Source: an uncultured bacterium
Lineage (GTDB): Bacteria; Bacillota; Clostridia; Lachnospirales; Anaerotignaceae
Direction: 5' to 3'
Length of the DNA: 29,214 bases
Assembly: GCA_905214825.1 (NCBI GenBank)
Contig: CAJMNV010000007.1
Location: 1-29,214, forward strand
The notes beneath the pieces are model-generated. The model did no database searches and was not told where the DNA came from. It saw nothing but the letters and a program-made list of their open reading frames with translations. Positions 1-7,854 of the stretch are shown one piece after another (the stretch's first letter is position 1; each line of letters opens with the position of its first letter). The position numbers and the translations under genes were made by a program.

Positions 1-66
1 ACAACGAGATATATATCTCCCAACAACGAGATATATATCTCCCAACAACGAGATACGTTCCTCCCA
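1..66. repeat. Rep-binding iteron array, left end
   Basis: Three head-to-tail 22-bp units: two identical (1-22 and 23-44) and one degenerate (45-66), which departs at its unit positions 12-16. Each perfect unit contains the palindrome GAGATATATATCTC. Bases 1-55 are identical to 29160-29214, so the array continues across the circle junction toward the rep gene. Iterons next to a Rep_3-type initiator are the usual theta-replication origin (family knowledge). The true copy number may be higher, because the window ends fall exactly inside the array. Confidence 0.88.
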
Positions 67-482
67 ATAAAACCGTCAAAAACCGTTAAAAAATCAATAT
101 TTTTGTACCTACTAAGTATTTTAAATAATTAAAAATATTACACAAATAAGAAGAAAAAAAAGAAGTAAAAAAAGTAACTCAATTTCTCTTCTTTTTTTGT
201 TTTGTACGTTAATTTGGAATATGTTTCTGTTTTTAAATACAATACAAAAGACACCAATCTAACCACTTAACAACAATACACCATTGTATATATCTCAAAT
301 TCGTCCATTATGCCCCATATAAGCAATTTTAGTAACAAAGAAATGGAAATCATTGTCTAACACAAAAACTGCCTTATTTGCCACATAAAACGCAAAATAG
401 AACACAATCCATAATTTAATTTTAATTTAATCTATCCCATCTGCAAATATTTTTGGGAATACTTTTTTCATTACACGTCATA
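67..482. other. AT-rich gene-free origin region
   Basis: About 415 bases between the iterons and the parA promoter. I found no open frame with a ribosome-binding site. The stretch is extremely AT-rich, with A-runs at 150-180 and T-runs at 181-200, and holds short direct repeats such as accgtcaaaa/accgttaaaa at 65-90. An AT-rich tract flanking iterons is the expected DNA-unwinding element of an iteron plasmid (inference). I saw no consensus DnaA box here; the convincing ones lie at 28206-28226. Confidence 0.5.
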
Positions 483-511
483 TTGACAAAAATGGAATAT
501 TATATTATTGT
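483..511 (+). promoter_or_regulatory. parA promoter
   Basis: TTGACA (483-488), a 17-base spacer, then TATTGT (506-511). The -35 is perfect and the -10 matches 4 of 6. It fires into the repeat block at 511-581 and then parA. The overlap of promoter and repeats implies autoregulation by the partition proteins (inference). Confidence 0.55.
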
Positions 512-581
512 GTGTACAGTGTGTATGATGTGTATAGTAAGTATAATATACATACTATACACATTGTATATATTATACACA
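511..581. promoter_or_regulatory. Candidate centromere (parS) / par operator
   Basis: Three TGTGTA motifs lie in direct orientation exactly 9 bases apart (511, 520, 529). Two inverted copies, TACACA, follow at 558 and 576, which are 18 bases apart. A 10-base inverted repeat, GTGTATAGTA/TACTATACAC, spans the centre (530-561). Ribbon-helix-helix partition proteins bind tandem short repeats upstream of type Ib par operons (family knowledge), and the following genes encode exactly such a pair. The region probably serves as both centromere and operator. Confidence 0.65.
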
Positions 582-606
582 CTATTATTCTAAGGAGTTG
601 GAAAGC

Positions 607-1365
607 ATGGGAAAAATCATATCTTTCGCAAATCAAAAAGGCGGTGTCGCCAAAACAACCAGTACATACAACATAGGAGTTACACTAGCCCAAAAGGGAA
701 AAAAAGTGCTTTTGATTGACCTGGACAGTCAGGCAAGTTTAACAATCAGTGCAGGCTTAGAACCATTTGCATATGAAAAAACGATTGTGACATTGCTCAA
801 AAAAGAAGGTACACCAATTACAAAATGTATCCAACCATTGCAACACAATTTAGATATTTGTACTTCCAGATTAGAGTTGGCACAATTAGAAATGGAAATG
901 ATTGGGCGTACTATGAGAGAAACAGTACTAAAACGTGCCTTACAATCCATTCAAGAACAATATGATTTTATTCTTGTTGATTGTCCACCACAGCTCAGCA
1001 TATTGACCATCAACGCTTTGGCGTGTTGTGATTATGTAATTATTCCTGTTAAAACAGATTATTTGGCTTATCGTGGTGTAGAATTGTTAATGGATAGCAT
1101 TGCAGATACAAAGGATTTAATCAATCCAAAATTGTCGGTTCTGGGTGTAATTGCCACAATGTATGAAAAACGAGTGAAAGATGATAATGAAATTTTGCAA
1201 GCATTGGATAAAAATTACAATGTGATTGGTGTTATCAAAAAAATGGCGATTGTAAAACGAGGTGTATATGACGGTCGAAGCGTTAGCCAACAAAATCCAC
1301 ATAATGATGTTGCAGTAGAATATAATAAAATCAGCGATTATATTTTGTCGAAAGGAGAACAATAA
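607..1365 (+). CDS. parA: ParA-family partition ATPase
   Basis: A 252-residue ParA/Soj/MinD-type P-loop ATPase that would move plasmid copies over the nucleoid before division. The deviant Walker A KGGVAKTT is at residues 11-18, the A' motif LLIDLDSQ at 35-42 and Walker B FILVDCPP at 121-128. There is no N-terminal helix-turn-helix, so it is the short (type Ib-like) form that relies on a separate DNA-binding partner, supplied by the next gene. I chose ATG 607 because AAGGAG (592-597) sits 9 bases upstream; the in-frame TTG at 598 abuts that site. The stop overlaps the next start (TAATG), so the pair is translationally coupled. ParA marks the element as a low-copy plasmid. Confidence 0.93.
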   Translation: MGKIISFANQKGGVAKTTSTYNIGVTLAQKGKKVLLIDLDSQASLTISAGLEPFAYEKTIVTLLKKEGTPITKCIQPLQHNLDICTSRLELAQLEMEMIGRTMRETVLKRALQSIQEQYDFILVDCPPQLSILTINALACCDYVIIPVKTDYLAYRGVELLMDSIADTKDLINPKLSVLGVIATMYEKRVKDDNEILQALDKNYNVIGVIKKMAIVKRGVYDGRSVSQQNPHNDVAVEYNKISDYILSKGEQ

Positions 1366-1649
1366 TGGGGTTTGCAGATAGAGAAGAAAAACGAAAAACA
1401 ATGGGTGTTGCAAGAGCTATGATTTCAGAACAACCAAAACAAGATACCAATGAAGGTAGGCCAAAATCAGAAAGAGAAATAAAAAAACGATATAATGCTA
1501 TGCTATTGCCTAGTTTGTACGAAAAGATAAGGTGTGTTGCCTATGTGGAACGTCGAAGTATTAGCGAGATTATTGCAGAATGTCTTGAAAAATATTTAAA
1601 AGAGAATAATGACAAATTAAAACAATATGACAAGCTGAAAAAAGATTAA
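1365..1649 (+). CDS. Ribbon-helix-helix partition DNA-binding protein (ParB analogue)
   Basis: A 94-residue basic protein. The N-terminal ~40 residues are polar and probably disordered, as is usual for the segment that stimulates the ParA ATPase. Residues ~42-80 (YNAMLLPSLYEKIRCVAY followed by a SISEIIAECLEKYL helix) have the strand-helix-helix pattern of CopG/Arc-type ribbon-helix-helix proteins. A Lys-rich tail follows. It is coupled to parA by a TAATG overlap and has AAAGGAG (1350-1356) 8 bases before its ATG. It most likely binds the 9-bp-spaced repeats upstream of parA. The exact family is not certain; the role rests on fold and context. Confidence 0.8.
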   Translation: MGFADREEKRKTMGVARAMISEQPKQDTNEGRPKSEREIKKRYNAMLLPSLYEKIRCVAYVERRSISEIIAECLEKYLKENNDKLKQYDKLKKD

Positions 1650-1653
1650 GCAG

Positions 1654-1690
1654 AAAAAAAGCGGGATTTCTCCCGCATTTTTTATTTTTT
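1654..1690. terminator. Bidirectional intrinsic terminator
   Basis: Stem GCGGGA (1661-1666), loop TTTC, stem TCCCGC (1671-1676). A7 precedes it and a T-rich run follows, so it works on both strands. It ends the par operon (+) and the phage lysis/late transcript (-), which converge here. Confidence 0.9.
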
Positions 1691-2440
1691 TACCAGTACT
1701 GGGATACTGCCCTGAAAAGTCACGCAATACCCTAACAATTCTGCAACATCACGAATTTTGATATAATTGTTTCCCTTATACAAAATACGCTGTATTTCAT
1801 GCGTTTTCCCATCTACAATGATTTTACTTTGTTCCACCTTGTACCCCTCTTTCTGTGGTTGTTTTGGTTGTTTATAATTCTGCCCAAAATACGAACAAAC
1901 ACCTTTGCAAATTGCTTCTGCAATCGTTCTGCGGTAACTGTCCGAACGCAACAATTCGGCTTCTTTTTTGTTTGTCATAAATCCACATTCCACCAATACC
2001 GCAGGCATTTTTGTGCTGTTTAGGATATACAAATTTGGATTTTCTTTCACGCCTCTGTCATGTAATCCAGTTGCTTTTACCAGTTCTTTTTGAATGGCTT
2101 TCGCTGCCGAAAACGTCTTTTTGTCTTTCATCGTACAAACAAATGTTTCTATGCCATTCGCACCGTTCCAGCTGTTGCCATAGGCATTTGCATGGACGCT
2201 AATATGTAAATCACTGTTTGCATGGTTTGCCCGTTTGGCTCTTACAGAAAGCGGAATATCATTGTTCTCTGGTGATGTTTGCACAACCGCAAACCCACAC
2301 CGTTTCAATGCAACTTCCAAATACCCTGCCACAATTTTATTAAATGCATTTTCTTTCATGACGCTGCCATCAGCAAATTTCGGCGTGCGTTTTCCGGGCG
2401 TTTCTGCACCATGCCCATCATCAATAGATATTTTTATCAC
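1682..2440 (-). CDS. N-acetylmuramoyl-L-alanine amidase endolysin (Amidase_3)
   Basis: A 252-residue zinc amidase that cleaves the bond between MurNAc and the stem peptide to lyse the host. The Amidase_3 core spans ~1-185: zinc ligands H10 (in DDGHG), E30 and H83 (in SVHANA), and catalytic E151 (in VECGF). Residues ~205-252 form a small C-terminal module resembling the copper-amine-oxidase-N/stalk type (IIVDG...YIKIRDVAELLGY), a possible wall-binding part. I chose GTG 2440: AAAGGAG lies 7 bases upstream. An in-frame TTG at 2458 has no site of its own. No signal peptide is present, so export depends on the holin. A terminator separates it from the holin gene, so it is expressed by read-through or from an unrecognised promoter. 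Confidence 0.92.
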   Translation of the reverse strand: MIKISIDDGHGAETPGKRTPKFADGSVMKENAFNKIVAGYLEVALKRCGFAVVQTSPENNDIPLSVRAKRANHANSDLHISVHANAYGNSWNGANGIETFVCTMKDKKTFSAAKAIQKELVKATGLHDRGVKENPNLYILNSTKMPAVLVECGFMTNKKEAELLRSDSYRRTIAEAICKGVCSYFGQNYKQPKQPQKEGYKVEQSKIIVDGKTHEIQRILYKGNNYIKIRDVAELLGYCVTFQGSIPVLVKK

Positions 2441-2473
2441 ATTTTCTCTCCTTTCCAATCCAATTTTTTATAA

Positions 2474-2510
2474 TATAAAAAAAGGGACAGAAGATACTGT
2501 CCCTTTTTTC
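2474..2510. terminator. Bidirectional terminator between holin and endolysin
   Basis: Perfect 10-base stem AAAGGGACAG (2481-2490) / CTGTCCCTTT (2497-2506) with loop AAGATA. A-runs and T-runs flank it on both sides. It sits inside the lysis cassette and could lower endolysin expression relative to the structural genes. Confidence 0.85.
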
Positions 2511-2511
2511 A

Positions 2512-2739
2512 TTATAATTTATGATTATCTTTTAACCCTTTGCTGGTCGGTTCTACAAACACACCCAGCACAGCCAATGCTGTTGTTCCCAATAAAAAAG
2601 GATTTTTCAGCACATCCAAAATAGACTGCATCAAAATCCCCCAATCTGTGAACATTTCTGCTTTCATGCCTGTGGCAGTCAACACTACACCAACCAATCC
2701 TACCCAAAACCAAGGGTTTTTAAATCTGTCTTTATTCAT
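2512..2739 (-). CDS. Phage holin, phi LC3 family
   Basis: A 75-residue membrane protein. One hydrophobic segment is at ~9-25 (NPWFWVGLVGVVLTATG) and a second at ~45-62 (NPFLLGTTALAVLGVFV). It ends with the VEPTSKGLKDN motif, close to the V-DPTTKGLSDS ending typical of this family (Phage_holin_1). It would make the membrane lesions that release the endolysin. A GGCGGTGA-type site precedes ATG 2739. The gene lies between an unknown late gene and the amidase, the standard place for a holin. Confidence 0.9.
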   Translation of the reverse strand: MNKDRFKNPWFWVGLVGVVLTATGMKAEMFTDWGILMQSILDVLKNPFLLGTTALAVLGVFVEPTSKGLKDNHKL

Positions 2740-2751
2740 TTCATCACCGCC

Positions 2752-3159
2752 TTACGGTCTTTCAAACGGTGCAGGTCTGGTATAGCTTTCTTTGCCAGGG
2801 GCATGACGCACGCCATCAGAAAGCCATTCTCTGCACACATCCACACAATACATACCCTTGTCTTTTGTTCTGAAAATATCTCTTGTAAATTTCTCAATGT
2901 TTCCGTTTGACAATACCCTTTGCCCGCTGCCAATACGTTCAAATGGATACGAATTACTTGTCCAACCAAAATCTTTTTGCAATTCGCCAACAAATGCGGA
3001 ACCGTCCCAAAAGCTGTAGATATTCTGCCCGTTCACGTGTGCTTCAACGTGCAAATTTGCATCTGGTTTTCCGTTTTTTGTCAATGTGCCGTTCTGCTCG
3101 ATACGATACACATTTCCGTATTTTTTACATTCTCTTACTGCAAAATCTTTTTTTGTCAT
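2752..3159 (-). CDS. Unknown protein of the lysis region
   Basis: A 135-residue soluble protein I cannot assign. ATG 3159 is preceded by AAAGGAAG. It is rich in aromatic and charged residues, with a repeated beta-like pattern (YGNVYRIEQNGTLTKNGKPDANLHVEAHVNG split over residues ~12-42), a WDGSAFVGELQKDFGW stretch, and two Cys near residue 105. There is no signal peptide or membrane segment. It lies between the XhlA-like gene and the holin in the same direction, so it is probably expressed late. A role in lysis or as a small accessory virion protein is only a guess from position. Confidence 0.7.
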   Translation of the reverse strand: MTKKDFAVRECKKYGNVYRIEQNGTLTKNGKPDANLHVEAHVNGQNIYSFWDGSAFVGELQKDFGWTSNSYPFERIGSGQRVLSNGNIEKFTRDIFRTKDKGMYCVDVCREWLSDGVRHAPGKESYTRPAPFERP

Positions 3160-3215
3160 ACGATATCTTCCTTTCTTTTTTAAAAAATTTTCGTTATGTA
3201 TCAAAAACACCTTGT

Positions 3216-3575
3216 TTATGGTGCTTTTTGCAAAAGTATCAGTTCTTTTTCAATATCATGTATCTTTGCTTCCAGCGTTGTAACTCGTTCTCCAAGACGT
3301 GTTGTTCCATTCAAACGTCGGTCTTGTTCTGTTTTCAATTCCTCATCAATTTCTTTTTTGAAATCATTGATATGATTTTCTAATTTTTGAATAATTTCTT
3401 TCAATTCTTTTTCTTTTTCGTTGTTTTCCTTTTCCAACCGTTCCATGTTTTTATTTAGATTGTTACATTCTTCTGTCAATCTGGTTAATGCATCTGTTAA
3501 TGGTGTAAGAAATTTAATTGCACCAACCACAAAACTTGCGAGTGTCCCAATCCCGACCACAATTTCCCAACTCAT
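3216..3575 (-). CDS. XhlA-like membrane-anchored coiled-coil lysis protein
   Basis: 119 residues. A hydrophobic N-terminus (VVGIGTLASFVVGAIKFL, ~5-22) is followed by a long heptad-type coiled coil (~30-115) rich in Glu, Lys and Asn. This is the layout of XhlA/haemolysin-like proteins that assist the holin in Firmicutes phages, although XhlA usually has its membrane helix at the C-terminus, so the match is by architecture and position. I chose ATG 3575 because AAAGGGGG lies 8 bases upstream. The longer frame to 3635 would run into the terminator hairpin upstream. It is the first gene after the tail fibre. Confidence 0.65.
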   Translation of the reverse strand: MSWEIVVGIGTLASFVVGAIKFLTPLTDALTRLTEECNNLNKNMERLEKENNEKEKELKEIIQKLENHINDFKKEIDEELKTEQDRRLNGTTRLGERVTTLEAKIHDIEKELILLQKAP

Positions 3576-3606
3576 AACCTCCACCCCCTTTCTCCTATTT
3601 TTGGGG

Positions 3607-3642
3607 TATAAAAAAACAACATAGTTTTTTGCCATGTTGTTT
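3607..3642 (-). terminator. Terminator after the tail-fibre gene
   Basis: Stem AAACAACAT (3614-3622) / ATGTTGTTT (3634-3642), perfect over 9 bases. On the minus strand it is followed by T7. It separates the structural genes from the lysis genes. Confidence 0.75.
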
Positions 3643-3683
3643 GTTTATGCTTGATTTTGTAACATCCCTGTCAATTCCTTATA

Positions 3684-6368
3684 TCATACACAAAATCCGA
3701 AGCAAATATCGTAAAGATAGCTGGCATTATTGGCGTCGCCTTCTCCTTTGATGTCGACGAAGCAAAAACTTCTTGAACCAGGACCGAGAGAACGTTGCCA
3801 CCAAGCCGACTTATCCCCTGCGTCGTTTTCCTTAATCCGATTGCCTGCGGTAGCGAAATATTTATACTGCGTCCCTTCGTTTCCGTATGACTCAATCTTT
3901 GACCCAAATATTTCTTGTTCTGAAAACAAGAACAATTTCATTGCAGTTGTTACAATCTCATGATTTGAATAACCATCTGTTGCAGTTTTCTTATTCACCA
4001 TCTTAATAACCGACTGTAGATCAGCAGGCAGACTGTTAAACATGGTATTTTGCAAAAATGTATACATTGCAGAACCTGTAAATCCACCTTTGTTTGAAGC
4101 TGAGTAATTCATACCATGATCAAGTTTATTATCCATGGCATTTTTCATCCCAAACGTGATACCAGCTTTGCCACCAGATTGCAGATCATCATGATCAAAA
4201 CCCATAATAGCGAAAGTAAATGTTTTGCCATTGATAACAATATCTTTTGTATCGCCAACTTTCCAGATTGTCGAGGCTTTTCCAGTTGCAGAAGCTTCTG
4301 CAATTTGTGCCCAGCTATTTGCTGAAAGGGTCGGATTATACACTTTGGATACAACGCTAATCTTTTTATTCTCTGGTGCATTATGATTTGTACCGTCTGC
4401 CACACTGACCGTAATGGTTGTATGTCCGGTTGTTTTTGGTTGTATAGTGATGGTTGTTCCGCTGACACTGCATGTGGCAATGTTGGAATGTTGCGATGTT
4501 GCACGGATAGCCCCATCGCCTGTACGGGATACTGTAACGGTTTTTTCACCATATACGTTGTTGACACTGATTTGTGTTTTACTCAACGACAAATTGCATT
4601 CTGCTTTTGCGATATTCCAATATACAATTTTTGCCGTTGTCACGCCATCACTCCACTTGTAGTTTGATTTTGGCGTAAATGTTGCTGTATATGTACCTGC
4701 ATTTACGGCGTAAGTCGTACCACCTGGTATCAATTTTTGACTGTCGTAGTTGCTCCATGATGGTGATAACGTAGAGCCAGTATATTTCAAACTGCCACTT
4801 TGTGCAGGCACAGCCACAACGGCTCTTTCAATCGTCCAGGAAACGTTTTTCGCAGATGTGCTACCATCACTCCACGCATAGCCTGCTTTTGGCGTAAATG
4901 TTGCCGTATATGTTCCAGCATCTATGCCATCAGTCGTACCGCCCAATGTCAATTTTTGGCTGTCATAATTGTTCCATTTTGGTGAAAGACCAGAACCGTT
5001 ATATACTAAACTGCCGTTTTGTGTAGGCAATGTAATTGTTTCATTTTGAATTGTCCAAGAAACATTTTTTGCCGTTGTACTGCCATCACTCCACTTGTAG
5101 TTGTCTTTTGGTGTAAACGTTGCTGTATATGTACCCACATTTATGGCGGAAGTCGTACCGCCAAGTGTCAATTTTTGACTGTCATAGTTGTTCCATGATG
5201 GTGATAGCGTAGAACCAGTATATCGCAAACTACCGCTTTGTGTAGGCAATGCCACAACGACCCTGCCAATCGTCCATGGTACGGAAGCAGGCGTTTGTGT
5301 GCCATTGCTCCATTTGTATTTTCCTTTTGGTGTAAATGTTGCCGTGTATGTGGCTGCGTTCGTGCCGGAAGTCGTCCCACCCAATGTCAATTTTTCGCTG
5401 TTGTAGTTATCCCATGTTGGGGACTGTACAGAACCGGTGTAGGTCAAACTGCCGCTTTGTGATGGCAGCACACCAATGACATAAAACAAATTGTCCATCG
5501 TTTCCAATGCTTTCTCCGCTATTTCCAATGCCTTTGCTGCTTTGATTGCCACATTATCAATGGCATCTTGCACATTTGTTGCATTTAATTTTTGATTGTC
5601 TGTATATATAATTTTTTTTGCAATATGATTGTTTTCATTTTCTTTCAACACTTCATCAATTTTTGTAAAATTTTCATTTAATTTTGTGATATCTGCCTCA
5701 TCGTCCAATGATGGCAAATTCAAATGATAATTTGGTGTAATTGCCATTTCACCTTTTGTTTCTTTTGTTTCATGCACGCAAATTCCATTTCTTTTTCCAT
5801 CAGTTGTAGATTGTAATAGGCTTTCTATGCGTTCGCCTTTTCGTTGTCCCCATGTTTTTGTTTTGACTGTTTGCCAGGTTTTACATTTGTTTTTTAAATC
5901 TCCCCATGTGTTGTATTTTAGTATGATGGTATACGCCAAATGTGCAGGTTTGATTTCTTCAAGAACTCTTTTTAAGTCATCAATATCTTGTCCCTGTTGC
6001 AAAACCTCCAAAAAATGGACTTCAAAGCGATATTCTGCATTGACTTCAAATACCGCAACTTTTCCTTGCAAAAATTTTTCGGAAACTTCTTTAACTGTGA
6101 TAGGGCGTGTTGTGTCTGTTCCGCCCATACGTGCCATGATTGTTGCACGTCTGGTTGTCTCGTTTTTTGTTGTATCTACAGCTAATCCATACATGATTTC
6201 CCATGCCGCAAGACCCCATGTTGCAGTATTCAAATGCAACTGTTTTTGCATATCTTCTGCCGTGTTTGTCACCTTTTTTGCTTCATTATCGAATACTTCT
6301 TGCAGTTCCACAACAGGAACAGATTTCTTATAATTTTCCGGTAAATAGTCAATCAGTTTGACGCTCAT
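3684..6368 (-). CDS. YmfQ-tail fibre fusion with four Ig-like repeats and a DUF6273 tip
   Basis: An 894-residue tail protein. Residues 1-~185 resemble YmfQ/DUF2313, the baseplate wedge protein encoded after baseplate J in Mu-like and Firmicutes myophages (start SVKLIDYLPENYKKS, end YNTWGDLKNKCKTW). From M208 (MAITPNYHLNLPSLDDEADI) the text reads like the beginning of a separate fibre protein. A helical stretch follows (~248-292), then four 73-residue Ig-like repeats (302-593), a bacterial-Ig-like domain (~590-672) and a C-terminal DUF6273 domain (~685-894: IMGFDHDDL, ADLQSVIKMVNKKT, LFLFSEQEIFGS, AWWQRSLGPG, ending in GFCV). It overlaps the baseplate J gene by ATGA. The tip and repeats would bind the host surface. 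Internal initiation at 5747 is possible, with only a weak AAAGGTGA site. Confidence 0.85.
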   Translation of the reverse strand: MSVKLIDYLPENYKKSVPVVELQEVFDNEAKKVTNTAEDMQKQLHLNTATWGLAAWEIMYGLAVDTTKNETTRRATIMARMGGTDTTRPITVKEVSEKFLQGKVAVFEVNAEYRFEVHFLEVLQQGQDIDDLKRVLEEIKPAHLAYTIILKYNTWGDLKNKCKTWQTVKTKTWGQRKGERIESLLQSTTDGKRNGICVHETKETKGEMAITPNYHLNLPSLDDEADITKLNENFTKIDEVLKENENNHIAKKIIYTDNQKLNATNVQDAIDNVAIKAAKALEIAEKALETMDNLFYVIGVLPSQSGSLTYTGSVQSPTWDNYNSEKLTLGGTTSGTNAATYTATFTPKGKYKWSNGTQTPASVPWTIGRVVVALPTQSGSLRYTGSTLSPSWNNYDSQKLTLGGTTSAINVGTYTATFTPKDNYKWSDGSTTAKNVSWTIQNETITLPTQNGSLVYNGSGLSPKWNNYDSQKLTLGGTTDGIDAGTYTATFTPKAGYAWSDGSTSAKNVSWTIERAVVAVPAQSGSLKYTGSTLSPSWSNYDSQKLIPGGTTYAVNAGTYTATFTPKSNYKWSDGVTTAKIVYWNIAKAECNLSLSKTQISVNNVYGEKTVTVSRTGDGAIRATSQHSNIATCSVSGTTITIQPKTTGHTTITVSVADGTNHNAPENKKISVVSKVYNPTLSANSWAQIAEASATGKASTIWKVGDTKDIVINGKTFTFAIMGFDHDDLQSGGKAGITFGMKNAMDNKLDHGMNYSASNKGGFTGSAMYTFLQNTMFNSLPADLQSVIKMVNKKTATDGYSNHEIVTTAMKLFLFSEQEIFGSKIESYGNEGTQYKYFATAGNRIKENDAGDKSAWWQRSLGPGSRSFCFVDIKGEGDANNASYLYDICFGFCV
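4590..5465 (-). repeat. Four tandem 219-bp repeats in the fibre gene
   Basis: Four in-frame copies of exactly 73 codons, beginning at residues 302, 375, 448 and 521 with P-S/T/A-Q-S/N-GSL. Shared positions include YTGS, LSPSW-NY, QKLTLGGTT, GTYTATFTPK and YKWSDG. DNA similarity is high around the GTYTATFTPK codons, so copy number could change by recombination. Confidence 0.93.
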
Positions 6369-7420
6369 GTTTCTGCACCTGCTTTCTTGATTTGTATCGT
6401 GCCTGCAACCTGCACTTCTCGTTCTGCAATGTGTATATTTTCTGTTTTTTGGTTTAGCGTAAATGTTTGCACAGCATCCACACCATCAATGTCGTAAAAC
6501 ATAGATAAACAACGATAAAAATCCACCATGGAAGAACGAAACGCCGTATTGCGGATATATTTTTGAAATGATTTTTCATATGCCGTTTTCACGGTATCTA
6601 TGGAAGTAGACGGCGATATGGTCAAAACCGCATCTACGGCAATCAGTTTTTCTGTTGGTGCAGTCACCGTTACAGTTGCCCCAATCGGTCTGTTTTGCTC
6701 AATATGTTCTTTCACTTTTTGTATGATTTCGGTGTCTGGACTGCGTCCTGTGTTTGTAATCGGCATCACAGTCACCGTACCAGGGCCATTGTCTAACGGA
6801 AATACCTTCACCTCTCCAACGCCGTTGACCTCTTTTGCCCAGTGTCGGTAGTGATATATATTCCCGCTAGTTGCAGGTTTTTGTAATTTTTCCAATATGC
6901 GTTGTGCCAGTTCGTCATCTGTTTCAACATCTGAACCACCCAATATTTTTTCTTTGTTTGTCACACCAGAAACACCGTTTATACCAACTGGTAGTAGGAT
7001 GATGCTATTGGGTAACACATTATATTTCCCGCCAATTTCCTGTGCTTTCACGTCAACATCTACTGTACCATTTTCCCCAATGATATAATCTTTTTGTACA
7101 ATGAATATCAAACCAGATAACGTGGAACAAATACTTCCAGCAGAAACGAGGGAATTTTTTTGCCCTGTAAACGTACAAATCCCATTTGCATATGTCCCTT
7201 CTTTTCTGTGTATGGCGTACTCTGCCCCTCTTTTGTCCAACCATATGCCAGTACTGGTATTTACAAACATCGTGTCTTGTGCGGCAACAATGGATTGATA
7301 TACCTTTTCCAATTCCAAAGCCATTGGCGAAACCATATCATTGATAAATGAACCTTCTCGCCGGTCTGTCAATGACACATCGGACAATATGCGTTCTTTG
7401 ATTTCTTCATAGCTGTTCAA
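6365..7420 (-). CDS. Baseplate J-like protein (Mu gp47/XkdT type)
   Basis: A 351-residue baseplate wedge protein. The N-terminus (SYEEIKERILSDV, then REGSFINDMVSPMALELE) and the later GIWLDKRGAEYAIHRKEGTYANG carry the family pattern for entry into the Baseplate_J fold. GGSDVETDDELAQRILEKLQ and the WAKEVNGVGEVKVFPLDNGPGTV strand region are typical of Firmicutes myophages. Translation begins at TTG 7420, which overlaps the previous stop (TTGA), behind GGGGGTGA. The gene sits between the gp25-like and YmfQ genes in the usual baseplate order. Confidence 0.93.
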   Translation of the reverse strand: MNSYEEIKERILSDVSLTDRREGSFINDMVSPMALELEKVYQSIVAAQDTMFVNTSTGIWLDKRGAEYAIHRKEGTYANGICTFTGQKNSLVSAGSICSTLSGLIFIVQKDYIIGENGTVDVDVKAQEIGGKYNVLPNSIILLPVGINGVSGVTNKEKILGGSDVETDDELAQRILEKLQKPATSGNIYHYRHWAKEVNGVGEVKVFPLDNGPGTVTVMPITNTGRSPDTEIIQKVKEHIEQNRPIGATVTVTAPTEKLIAVDAVLTISPSTSIDTVKTAYEKSFQKYIRNTAFRSSMVDFYRCLSMFYDIDGVDAVQTFTLNQKTENIHIAEREVQVAGTIQIKKAGAET

Positions 7421-7845
7421 ACGCTCACCCCCATTTCTGTATCACCGTAAATCGTATGTAATACCCCTGTGATAAACAGTGTTGTCCCATCAAAATTTAC
7501 TTCCACATCGGATATGTTTTGTATGTATGGATTGACCAGCAAACATTCTTCAACATATCGGATGCTTTCTGCCTTTGTCAAACTTGGTGTATAATTTTTC
7601 CCAATCAAATTTTGTAGGTCTGTACCATAGTCAAAACTATAAATCAAATAGCGAAAACGCTCTGTTTTCAGTGCCTTGTACGCCCATGTTTTGACAGCCT
7701 CTTTTCCGGAAACGATTTTATAATCGCCATTTTCCAATATTGGGATATTTTCTGTAAAATCCCATGCCACTTCTTTGTATAATGGCATGGTGTCATTTTG
7801 TTGTTCTTCATCGATGGTGTCGCCAAAAAACGGAAATAATGCCAT
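7417..7845 (-). CDS. Baseplate wedge protein, DUF2634/XkdS (gp25-like)
   Basis: 142 residues. The central motif KTWAYKALKTERFRYLIYSF followed by DYGTDLQNLIGK is diagnostic of the DUF2634/gp25-like wedge family: a structural lysozyme-fold relative without lytic activity (family knowledge). The C-terminal beta strands (VEVNFDGTTLFITGVLHTIYG) complete the domain. ATG 7845 follows GAGGTGAG closely. The stop overlaps the baseplate J start by 4 bases, so wedge components are translated together. Confidence 0.9.
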   Translation of the reverse strand: MALFPFFGDTIDEEQQNDTMPLYKEVAWDFTENIPILENGDYKIVSGKEAVKTWAYKALKTERFRYLIYSFDYGTDLQNLIGKNYTPSLTKAESIRYVEECLLVNPYIQNISDVEVNFDGTTLFITGVLHTIYGDTEMGVSV

Positions 7846-7854
7846 AGCCTCACC

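Noticed and set aside
1..66. CRISPR array at the window ends.
   Set aside because: The 22-base units are directly adjacent with no spacers, and they sit beside a Rep_3 initiator, so they are iterons.
3684..4300. DUF6273 tip of the fibre as a diversity-generating retroelement target.
   Set aside because: There is no reverse transcriptase frame and no second (template) copy of the C-terminal sequence in the window.
4383..5462. Several plus-strand frames rich in Cys within the fibre gene.
   Set aside because: They recur with the 219-bp repeats and are shadows of the fibre coding strand.
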